Notes: generated from the letters alone by a model not told the origin. A DNA stretch of 5,769 nucleotides from Verrucomicrobiota bacterium (GCA_022709995.1 JAKLHU010000160.1:1-5769), one strand, 5' to 3'. Positions 1-5,768 are shown, counted from the stretch's first letter. Made by a program: numbers and translations.

Positions 1-66
1 CGCCTACCATCCTCCGAGCCTTCGTTTATAACATCGATATTGGATTGATTAGCATAGATGGTGTCT

Positions 67-99
67 GAGGGGAGTAATACGATGTTATCAAAAAAATAG
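67..99 (+). other. SD, ATG and A7 slippery run ahead of the aroD fragment
   Basis: GAGGGGAG (67-74) lies 7 bases before ATG 82-84. The frame reads ATG TTA TCA AAA AAA TAG. Positions 90-96 form A_AAA_AAA in the phase needed for a -1 ribosomal frameshift, directly before the stop. A -1 shift, or one added A from polymerase slippage, joins this start to the AroD-like frame as MLSKKIGIGVDIAK. The sequence shows the arrangement. Whether it is used, or is chance in a dead gene, is unknown. Confidence 0.3.
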
Positions 100-395
100 G
101 TATTGGTGTCGACATCGCCAAAATCGTCGTCCGCGCCAACACGGAGGACGAGCTTCTGGAGGCCTTCCGGACCACCGTGCTCCTGAAGAACAACTTGGCC
201 GTCCCCTTTGTTCATCTTTGCAATGGCAAGTTCGCCCGGCTGCAGCGCTATCTGGCGCCCATGCTCGGAGCGACGCTGACCTTTGCCTTCCGCGAATACA
301 GCGCCTTTGCCAGCGGCCCCCAGCCGATCATCCGCTCCGCGAGGGCCGTTCTGGACGAATTGAACTGGCACCAGGACTACCCCGTCGGCGGTTGA
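78..395 (+). pseudogene. aroD: C-terminal remnant of type I 3-dehydroquinate dehydratase (AroD-like)
   Basis: The 105-codon open segment resembles the second half of type I 3-dehydroquinate dehydratase, the shikimate-pathway enzyme that dehydrates 3-dehydroquinate to 3-dehydroshikimate through a lysine Schiff base. Seen: VDIAKIVVRA near the start, matching the family's GADIVKIA strand, with the putative Schiff-base Lys at codon 120-122; then NGKFARLQR, matching the MGxxGxxSR segment with its Arg at 246-248; LGATLTF; and ASGPQ followed by RAVLDEL, matching the SAPGQ substrate loop and last helix, with Gln at 321-323. The family is about 220-250 residues, so the N-terminal half of the barrel is missing. 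The frame has stops at 66-68 and 75-77 and no standard start before GTG at 177. ATG at 82, behind GAGGGGAG (67-74), is in another frame and meets TAG at 97-99. A decayed gene is the likeliest reading. A frameshifted short gene or a homopolymer sequencing error is possible. The family call rests on motif recall, not alignment. Confidence 0.65.
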
Positions 396-417
396 ACGCC
401 GGCGGGCGAACCCGTCG
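381..417 (+). other. Two mutually exclusive hairpins over the aroD-fragment stop codon
   Basis: CCCGTCGGCG (381-390) pairs with CGCCGGCGGG (397-406) over loop GTTGAA, giving 10 pairs including one G-U. The stop codon is in the loop. The 3' arm can instead pair with CCCGTCG at 411-417, giving a 7-pair hairpin (400-406 with 411-417) with loop CGAA. CCCGTCG occurs at both 381-387 and 411-417, so the two compete for GGCGGG. No T-run follows, so this is not a standard intrinsic terminator. Confidence 0.45.
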
Positions 418-437
418 CCAGGCAATTCAGGTAGGCA

Positions 438-468
438 CCCCAGGCTCTGGGGCGCTCAAGCGTCTTTT
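438..468 (+). terminator. Weak terminator candidate after the aroD fragment
   Basis: CCCCAG (438-443) pairs with CTGGGG (447-452) over a 3-base loop, then a small CGC-TCAA-GCG hairpin (453-462), then TCTTTT (463-468). The GC-rich stem and T-rich tail fit an intrinsic terminator. The 10 bases between main stem and T-run are atypical, so support is weak. Confidence 0.22.
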
Positions 469-584
469 CGCCCAACGCCCGGCTCGGCGAATCGGCGATT
501 TTAGCCGCCTGGCAAATGGCCATTTCTGGGTAGTTGCGGCGAGCCAGGCCAAGCCCGGTCGCTGCACTCTTGAGATTTGCCAAA

Positions 585-610
585 TTCCAGCCCGGCTTCC
601 AGCCCGGGCT
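585..610 (+). repeat. Short tandem repeat and hairpin
   Basis: TTCCAGCCCGG occurs twice with a 12-base period (585-595, 597-607). The same stretch folds: AGCCCGG (589-595) pairs with CCGGGCT (604-610), 7 pairs with an 8-base loop. The TCCAGCC word recurs in the repeats after gltB (TTTCCAGCC at 5501-5509), so a shared repeat family is possible but unproven. Confidence 0.45.
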
Positions 611-743
611 TGCCAACCATCGACACAATGCATTGCTTGGTAGAAGCTTGGCTTATAGTCATGGCGCCGCGGCACCGGGCCACCCCCGCCGCGCGGCCGG
701 AGATTTCCCGGTTCGGCTGCCTGGGCGTGGAAAGGTCCCGGCG

Positions 744-793
744 TGCAGCGATTGGGCCTCGCCCGGTCCGCGACGCCGGTTGCAGTCGCTGCG
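744..793 (+). other. Two-tier stem-loop upstream of gltB
   Basis: The outer stem pairs 744-754 with 783-793 (GCAGCGATTG against CAGTCGCTGC plus an outer T-G), 11 pairs of which two are wobble. An inner stem pairs 763-767 with 775-779 (CCGGT against GCCGG) over a 7-base loop. It ends 6 bases before the TTTACA palindrome. It is either an RNA structure or a byproduct of high GC. No known riboswitch class was recognised. Confidence 0.4.
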
Positions 794-798
794 GTTGC

Positions 799-814
799 TT
801 TACAAAAATGTAAA
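799..814. promoter_or_regulatory. Operator-like palindrome TTTACA-N4-TGTAAA
   Basis: TTTACAAAAATGTAAA is a perfect 6+6 palindrome with a 4-base A spacer, the symmetry expected of a dimeric repressor or activator site. It sits in an AT-rich island (about 799-846) inside GC-rich DNA, about 140 bases before gltB. A third half-site, TGTAAA, lies at 841-846. I cannot assign a regulator from sequence alone. If it is an operator, gltB is the natural target. Confidence 0.4.
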
Positions 815-841
815 ATTAGTGGATCTGGATAGATATTTTTT

Positions 842-887
842 GTAAAGGGCTGCTGGCGCTTTGAAGGGTGCGTCGGCAGCCCTTTGC
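842..887 (+). other. Long stem-loop in the gltB leader (18 pairs)
   Basis: Positions 842-859 pair without a bulge to 870-887: 18 pairs, three of them G-U, over the 10-base loop TTTGAAGGGT. The core is AAAGGGCTGC against GCAGCCCTTT. It ends 65 bases before the first gltB start codon. As a terminator it would be poor, since only CTTTGG follows. It could be an attenuator or stability element in the gltB 5' UTR, or the transcription end of something upstream. This is the most stable structure I found outside the gene. Confidence 0.55.
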
Positions 888-912
888 CTTTGGCATGGGA
901 TTTGCTTCTATT
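884..912 (+). promoter_or_regulatory. Possible sigma70-type promoter for gltB
   Basis: TTGCCT (884-889) and TCTATT (907-912) are separated by 17 bases and each match 4 of 6 consensus positions. Transcription would start near 919 and give a leader of about 35 bases. The -35 box overlaps the 3' arm of the 842-887 stem, so promoter and stem-loop would be alternatives rather than one transcript. An upstream start in the 799-846 island is equally possible. Confidence 0.22.
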
Positions 913-943
913 GTAGACCGGTCGGCATGACGGTCATTCGAAC

Positions 944-961
944 AAGGAAGCAATGAGCATG
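944..961 (+). promoter_or_regulatory. gltB ribosome binding site with two close ATGs
   Basis: AAGGA (944-948, within AAGGAAG) is the Shine-Dalgarno candidate. It lies 4 bases before ATG 953 and 10 bases before ATG 959. Spacing favours 959, and 953 gives the longest frame. The two proteins differ only by Met-Ser. A third in-frame ATG at 989 has only a weak G-rich stretch upstream, but it begins MSLPEDSGLY, much like the usual N-terminus of the family. Confidence 0.5.
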
Positions 962-3900
962 GACGAATCGGGACGGCGGGGCCGGGTCATGAGTTTGCCG
1001 GAGGATTCCGGCCTGTACAGTTTTTCGCATGAGCATGACGCCTGCGGCGTCGGGCTGGTCGCGAACCTTCGCGGCCGTCGCAGCCATGACATCATTACGC
1101 GTGGCATCACGGTGTTGAAACGGCTGATGCACCGCGGCGCAGCTGGCGGCGACCCCGAGACCGGCGACGGCGCCGGGATTTTGTTTTCCCTGCCGGATGC
1201 CTTTTTCCGGCGAATGCTTCCCGGTCGCCTGCCGGCGGCCGGGCAGTATGGGGTCGGCATGTTGTTTGGCGGCGAGGGCGAGGAAGACCGTCTGGAGCGT
1301 GTCGTCGCCGGGGAGGGCGGGCGTATCCTGGCTTGGCGCGAGGTGCCGTTGGTGCCGGAAGCCCTGGGGACGTTGGCGCGGGCAACGTGTCCGCGCATCC
1401 GGCAGCTGGTGGTGAGCATTCCCGGCGCCGGCGAGCAGCCCGGCGTTTTCGAACGCCGGCTGTTCGTCCTCCGACGCTGCCTGGAAAAGGCTCTCCGGGA
1501 TGGCTACTTCGCCAGTTTTTCCAGCCGGAGCATTGTCTACAAGGGGCTGATGCTGGCGGCTCAGATCGACCGGTTTTATCCTGACTTGAGCGAGCCGGAT
1601 GTCGTCAGCGCGCTGGCGGTCGTGCATCAGCGCTACAGCACGAATACGTTCCCGACTTGGCGTCTGGCGCATCCATACCGCTATCTGGCCCACAACGGCG
1701 AGATCAACACCCTGCGCGGCAATCTGAACCAGCTGCGCAGCCGGGAGCCGTACTTGGCCAGCCCGGCCCTGGGCGCGGATCTGGACAAAGTGCTGCCGCT
1801 GATTGACGAAAAGCAGAACGACTCCGCCTGTCTCGACAACATGCTGGAACTCTTGGTGGCGGCCGGCCGCACGTTGCCGCACGCCATGCTGATGCTGATG
1901 CCGCAGGCGTGGGGCGTCAACTATCACCTCGGGCGGGACGTGCGTGGTTTCTTCGATTATCATTCGGCGCTGTCCGAACCCTGGGACGGCCCGGCCGCCA
2001 TAGCCGTCAGCGACGGCGTCAATGCCGGCGCCATGCTCGACCGCAACGGCTTGCGGCCGGCGCGCTACACGTTGTGCGACGACGGTTTTTTCGTCCTCGC
2101 CTCGGAAACCGGCGGGCTCGACTTGCCGCCCGAGCGGGTCGTGCGCAAGGGCCGTCTCGGCCCCGGGGAAATCATCTGGTGCGACCTGGAAAAGCACCGG
2201 CTGATTCATGATGCGGAATTGAAGAACGCGATTGCCCGGCAGCGTCCCTATCGCCGGTGGTCGGAGGAAAGCAGGATCACGGTCAGCGGACTGTTTGATT
2301 CCGTCAACGCTTCAGCCGTGCAGGCCAACCTGCCATCGCGCCAGCGCCGGTTTGGCTGGACGCGCGAGGACGTGGACGTGATTGTCAAGGAAATGGCGGG
2401 TTCGGGTCATGAGCCGCTGGGGTCCATGGGGAATGACGCCGCCCTCGCCGTGCTGTCGGACCGGCCGCAGTTGCTGTACAATTATTTCAAGCAGCTGTTC
2501 GCCCAGGTCACCAACCCGCCGATCGACCCGATCCGTGAGGAGCTGGTGATGAGTCTGACCACCTACATCGGCAACCAGGGCAACATCCTGTCGGATTCGG
2601 CCCAGCGCGCCACCCTGATCAAGCTGACTCGGCCGGTGTTGACGGACGAGGACGTGCGCCGCCTGTTGGCCGTGCATGAAACGCAGGTCTCCAGCGTTGT
2701 TCTCAGCCTCGGCTGGCGCGATGACCTGGAGGCCGCGCTGACGCGCTTGGCCGAACGCGCCGTCGCCGAAGTCAAGAATGGCCGCAACATCCTGCTGCTC
2801 AGCGACCGGCATCTGGAAAACGATGAGGTCGCGCTGCCGGCTCTGCTGGGGCTGGCAGCCGTCAACCGGGCTCTGGTCCGACAGGGACTGCGGCCGCCCA
2901 TCGGCCTGATCGTGCAGTCCGGCGAAGTCCGCGAGATCATGCATTTTGCCTTGCTGCTGGGCTACGGCGCCACCGCGATCCATCCGTACTTGGCTCTGGA
3001 AACCGTCGCCGCCCTCACCCAAAACGGCCAGATCGCGCTCGATCCGGCGCGGGCGACCGAGAATTACATCCAGGCGGTCGACCGGGGCTTGTTGAAAGTC
3101 ATGTCGAAAATGGGCATTTCGACGTTGCGCAGCTACCGTTCCGCGCAAATTTTCGAGGCGGTCGGTTTGGATGAGGGGTTGGTGCGGCGTTACTTCACTG
3201 GCACGGCGGCGCGGATCGGCGGCATCGGGTTGGAGGAAATCGCCCGGGAGGCGCGACAGCGGCAGGCCGAAGCGCTTTCGCCGGAGCATCCCGGGCTGCT
3301 TCCTCCGGGCGGCCAGTACCGTTATCGGCAGCAGGGCGAACGCCATCTCTGGACGCCGGAGAGCCTCAGCCTGTTTCAGCAGGCCGTGCAGGAAAACAAT
3401 CGGGAAAAGTACCGTGCGTATGCGCGCTTGATCAATGACCAGGCCGCGCACCTGTGCACGCTGCGAGGTCTGTTTGAATTCGTCCCTGGCAAGCCGGCGT
3501 CGTTGGACCAGGTCGAGGACGTCGATGCGATCATCCGGCATTTCGTTTCCGGGGCGATGAGCCTCGGGTCGCTCAGTCCGGAGGCGCACGAGGCGATTGC
3601 GGTGGCCATGAACCGTCTGGGTGCGATGAGCAATTGCGGCGAGGGGGGCGAAGACCCGGAGCGCGAACAGCCCGGCCCTGGCGGCGAGCGTCGCTCCAGC
3701 GCCATCCGGCAGGTGGCCAGCGGCCGCTTCGGAGTGACGATCAGCTATCTGGCGAATGCCCGCGAACTGCAGATCAAGATGGCTCAGGGTGCCAAGCCCG
3801 GCGAAGGCGGCCAGCTCCCTGGGCACAAGGTCGACGAGGCGATTGCGCGCGTCCGCCATTCCACCCCGCGGGTGACGCTGATTTCCCCGCCGCCGCATCA

Positions 3901-5410
3901 CGACATCTATTCGATTGAAGACCTGGCGCAGCTTGTCTACGACTTGCGGGCGGCCAACCGCGAGGCGCGCCTTTCCGTCAAGCTGGTTTCCGAAGTCGGT
4001 GTCGGCACCGTGGCGGCGGGGGTGGCCAAGGCGCAGGCGGACGTCATTTTGATCAGCGGGCATGACGGCGGCACTGGCGCCTCCCCGTTGACCAGCATCA
4101 AACACGCCGGCCTGCCGTGGGAACTGGGCCTTGCGGAAACGCAGCAGACGCTGGTCAAGAACGGCTTGCGCGAACGCGTTCGCCTGCAAGTCGACGGCCA
4201 GTTGAAAACCGGCCGCGACGTGGTCGTCGGCGCCTTGCTCGGCGCCGAGGAATTCGGCTTCGCCACGACGCTGCTTGTCTGTCTCGGATGCGTGATGATG
4301 CGCAAATGCCACGACAACTGCTGCCCGGTCGGCGTCGCCACCCAGGATCCCGAGCTGCGAAAATGCTTCCGCGGCCGGCCGGAGTCGATCGAGAATTTTC
4401 TGCGTCTGTTGGCCGAGGAAGTCCGCGAATGTCTGGCTCTTCTTGGTTTCCGGTCTTTGGCCGAGGCGGTTGGCCGCAGCGACCGGCTGCGGATGAACGG
4501 CGCCATTGACTTCTATAAAGCGCGTCACCTTGACTTCAGCCGGCTGCTGACGCCGGCTGCCGGCGGGCCGGTGCGCTGGAATGGCCGGCGCCAGACGATT
4601 GTGACATATGATGACGAGCATTTGCTGCCGGCTGCCGCCCCGGCCTTGGAAAAGGGACAGGCCGTGCACTTGCGGCGGTCTATCGGCAATGTCGACCGGT
4701 CGGTCGGCGCGGCTTTGTCTTGCGCCGTCGCCCGCCGGCACGGACCGGCTGGCTTGCCGGACGGGACGATTGCCGTTGACTTCACCGGCACGGCCGGCCA
4801 GAGCTTCGGGGCTTTTCTGGCGCCGGGAATCACGTTCCGACTGGAAGGCGAGGCCAACGACCATGTCGGCAAAGGCCTGTCCGGCGGCATCATCGTGATG
4901 GTGCCCGACCGCCGTTCCACGTTTGCGGCCGAGGAGAACGTTGTGGCCGGCAACGTCATTGGCTATGGCGGCACCTCTGGGCGGATGTTCCTGCGCGGCC
5001 AGGCTGGCGAGCGGTTCGCCGTGCGCAACAGCGGCTTCACGGCGGTCGTGGAGGGCGTCGGCGACCATGGCTGCGAGTACATGACTGGCGGCACCGTCGT
5101 GGTGCTCGGGCCGACCGGCGTCAACTTCGCCGCCGGCATGACCGGCGGCATCGCTTTTGTGTACGACCGGAACAATGATTTTGACTTGCATTGCAATACC
5201 GGCAGCGTCGACTTGGAAACCGTCGTCGCCGGCGGCGAGGATGAAGGCGAGTTGCTGGCGCTCTTGCACGAACATGTTGATCTGACCGACAGCGCCGTCG
5301 CCAAACGACTGCTCAAAGACTGGGACAATCAACGCGGGAAATTCGTCAAGGTCATTCCCGTCGAATACCGCCAGGCGCGCCGCCGTCAGCGCCAGGCCGT
5401 CGAAGAATGA
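953..5410 (+). CDS. gltB: Glutamate synthase large (alpha) subunit, GltB
   Basis: GltB converts L-glutamine plus 2-oxoglutarate to two L-glutamate in the cytosol. Its glutaminase domain releases ammonia that is channelled to an FMN site, with electrons usually supplied from NAD(P)H by GltD. The 1485 residues match the family's usual length. In order: a short propeptide, then nucleophile Cys31 in HDACGVG; class II amidotransferase to about 440, with HQRYSTNTFPTWRLAHPYR (225-243) and HNGEINTLRGN (247-257); central domain about 465-755 with EPLGSMGNDAALAVLSDRP (487-505); FMN barrel about 815-1200 with GAMSLGSLSPEAHEAI, QIKMAQGAKPGEGGQLPG and SGHDGGTGASPLTSIKHAG (1035-1053); [3Fe-4S] cysteines 1113, 1119 and 1124 in C-x5-C-x4-C; and the GXGXG beta-helix about 1270-1410, including GDHGCEYMTGG and NFAAGMTGG. 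All key motifs are intact, with no frameshift. Cys1123, next to a cluster ligand, is often Thr or Asn. ATG 959 or 989 could be the true start. No gltD follows in the window. Confidence 0.98.
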   Translation: MSMDESGRRGRVMSLPEDSGLYSFSHEHDACGVGLVANLRGRRSHDIITRGITVLKRLMHRGAAGGDPETGDGAGILFSLPDAFFRRMLPGRLPAAGQYGVGMLFGGEGEEDRLERVVAGEGGRILAWREVPLVPEALGTLARATCPRIRQLVVSIPGAGEQPGVFERRLFVLRRCLEKALRDGYFASFSSRSIVYKGLMLAAQIDRFYPDLSEPDVVSALAVVHQRYSTNTFPTWRLAHPYRYLAHNGEINTLRGNLNQLRSREPYLASPALGADLDKVLPLIDEKQNDSACLDNMLELLVAAGRTLPHAMLMLMPQAWGVNYHLGRDVRGFFDYHSALSEPWDGPAAIAVSDGVNAGAMLDRNGLRPARYTLCDDGFFVLASETGGLDLPPERVVRKGRLGPGEIIWCDLEKHRLIHDAELKNAIARQRPYRRWSEESRITVSGLFDSVNASAVQANLPSRQRRFGWTREDVDVIVKEMAGSGHEPLGSMGNDAALAVLSDRPQLLYNYFKQLFAQVTNPPIDPIREELVMSLTTYIGNQGNILSDSAQRATLIKLTRPVLTDEDVRRLLAVHETQVSSVVLSLGWRDDLEAALTRLAERAVAEVKNGRNILLLSDRHLENDEVALPALLGLAAVNRALVRQGLRPPIGLIVQSGEVREIMHFALLLGYGATAIHPYLALETVAALTQNGQIALDPARATENYIQAVDRGLLKVMSKMGISTLRSYRSAQIFEAVGLDEGLVRRYFTGTAARIGGIGLEEIAREARQRQAEALSPEHPGLLPPGGQYRYRQQGERHLWTPESLSLFQQAVQENNREKYRAYARLINDQAAHLCTLRGLFEFVPGKPASLDQVEDVDAIIRHFVSGAMSLGSLSPEAHEAIAVAMNRLGAMSNCGEGGEDPEREQPGPGGERRSSAIRQVASGRFGVTISYLANARELQIKMAQGAKPGEGGQLPGHKVDEAIARVRHSTPRVTLISPPPHHDIYSIEDLAQLVYDLRAANREARLSVKLVSEVGVGTVAAGVAKAQADVILISGHDGGTGASPLTSIKHAGLPWELGLAETQQTLVKNGLRERVRLQVDGQLKTGRDVVVGALLGAEEFGFATTLLVCLGCVMMRKCHDNCCPVGVATQDPELRKCFRGRPESIENFLRLLAEEVRECLALLGFRSLAEAVGRSDRLRMNGAIDFYKARHLDFSRLLTPAAGGPVRWNGRRQTIVTYDDEHLLPAAAPALEKGQAVHLRRSIGNVDRSVGAALSCAVARRHGPAGLPDGTIAVDFTGTAGQSFGAFLAPGITFRLEGEANDHVGKGLSGGIIVMVPDRRSTFAAEENVVAGNVIGYGGTSGRMFLRGQAGERFAVRNSGFTAVVEGVGDHGCEYMTGGTVVVLGPTGVNFAAGMTGGIAFVYDRNNDFDLHCNTGSVDLETVVAGGEDEGELLALLHEHVDLTDSAVAKRLLKDWDNQRGKFVKVIPVEYRQARRRQRQAVEE

Positions 5411-5499
5411 ATTGCGATGCGCATGGCCAGGCGCCTCAACGAGGGTTAATGTGTAAAATGTGGTGATGAGCACTTGGTGTTGCCACCCGGAAGCGCTAC
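5411..5499. other. gltB 3' flank without a clear terminator
   Basis: Only weak 4-pair hairpins are visible (5419-5434 and 5476-5487), neither followed by a T-run. Tiny frames from ATG 5449 and ATG 5466 have no support as genes. Transcript ends may instead be set by the palindromic repeats that begin at 5500. Confidence 0.4.
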
Positions 5500-5629
5500 G
5501 TTTCCAGCCTTCAGGCTGCCGTATGTAGTCCAGCCTTCAGGCTGCCGTACGTATGTAGTCCAGCCTTCAGGCTGCCGTAGGAGGGACAGGACCAATGCAT
5601 TTCACTTATGCGTATCTCTGGCTGGAAAC
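5500..5629. repeat. 10-bp inverted repeat bracketing the triplicate repeat
   Basis: GTTTCCAGCC (5500-5509) and GGCTGGAAAC (5620-5629) are perfect inverted repeats 110 bases apart. The left arm overlaps the first repeat unit. The enclosed segment holds the other two units and an AGGAGG motif. It could be the ends of a small non-autonomous element or part of a nested palindrome. No transposase and no target-site duplication were seen. Confidence 0.45.
5504..5579. repeat. Three copies of a 20-bp palindromic repeat
   Basis: CCAGCCTTCAGGCTGCCGTA occurs exactly three times, at 5504-5523, 5530-5549 and 5560-5579. The spacers are TGTAGT (6 bases) and CGTATGTAGT (10 bases, which duplicates CGTA). Each copy contains CAGCCT-TC-AGGCTG, a 6-bp inverted repeat, so each can form a small cruciform or hairpin. 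This is not CRISPR: the spacers are far too short and near identical. It resembles REP-like intergenic repeats. From memory, similar GGCAGCCTGAAGGCTGG units are frequent in Verrucomicrobiota-type genomes, which is unverified here. Confidence 0.85.
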
Positions 5630-5768
5630 ATGGGACCCATAGGATGGTGGCATGGGACGTATGGGACCAATACTCCTTGGCTTAGGGATTCGGTTTGGCT
5701 TTGGGCGACTGCAATAACGCCAGTGCCTATTCGTCCCATTGTCCTATGCGCCTTCCCATACGTCTCAT
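5630..5768. repeat. Imperfect inverted repeat made of ATGGGAC-like words
   Basis: ATGGGAC occurs at 5630-5636, 5652-5658 and 5661-5667, with CATAGGA at 5638-5644. The opposite orientation follows: GTCCCAT 5733-5739, TCCTATG 5742-5748, TTCCCAT 5753-5759 and GTCTCAT 5762-5768. The best arms are 5652-5666 with 5754-5768, 15 pairs including one G-T. The whole forms a large stem with a loop of about 65 bases (5668-5732), and it starts directly after the 5500-5629 element. No gene is evident. Confidence 0.6.

Larger units (their letters stand above)
396..798. other. GC-rich intergenic stretch with no supportable gene
   Basis: This stretch between the aroD remnant and the gltB leader contains several short overlapping open frames on both strands, with no recognisable protein family and no consistent start with a ribosome binding site. 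Open frames in several phases are expected by chance at this GC content. What it does hold is symmetry: the palindromes AAATGGCCATTT (514-525) and CAATGCATTG (626-635), a 12-bp-period repeat of TTCCAGCCCGG (585-595 and 597-607), and several hairpins listed separately. I see no tRNA or rRNA. It could be a decayed segment, an interspersed repeat, or a structured untranslated region or RNA. Confidence 0.5.

Noticed and set aside
27..32. TATAAC as a -10 box ahead of the aroD fragment
   Set aside because: It matches 5 of 6 consensus positions, but the hexamer at the right -35 distance matches only 3 of 6, and the surrounding DNA is AT-rich enough to give this by chance.
626..635. CAATGCATT shared with the 3' flank (5593-5601) as a possible direct repeat
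   Set aside because: The match is only nine bases with no extension on either side and is mostly the palindromic core, so chance is sufficient.
377..683. Three overlapping minus-strand frames of 60-83 codons
   Set aside because: They overlap each other in different phases over the same palindromic GC-rich DNA and resemble no known protein. One runs into the aroD fragment end.
218..845. Plus-strand frames of 78-141 codons across the intergenic stretch
   Set aside because: They are Arg/Pro/Ala-rich, have no family similarity, and cross the hairpins and the AT-rich palindrome. The first overlaps the AroD-like frame out of phase.
908..2209. 433-codon open frame on the minus strand opposite the gltB 5' end
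   Set aside because: It is a shadow of the glutaminase domain coding sequence, low in complexity and rich in Gln, Ala and Arg, with no family match I recognise.
2312..5473. 1053-codon open frame on the minus strand opposite gltB
   Set aside because: It lies almost wholly antisense to a strongly conserved gene, its translation shows no recognisable domain, and long antisense frames are a known byproduct of GC-rich codon use.
5449..5528. Overlapping mini-frames (5 and 20 codons) after gltB
   Set aside because: The second has no suitable ribosome binding site and its end is made of the palindromic repeat.
5504..5579. CRISPR array
   Set aside because: Only three units, with spacers of 6 and 10 near-identical bases and no cas genes in the window.
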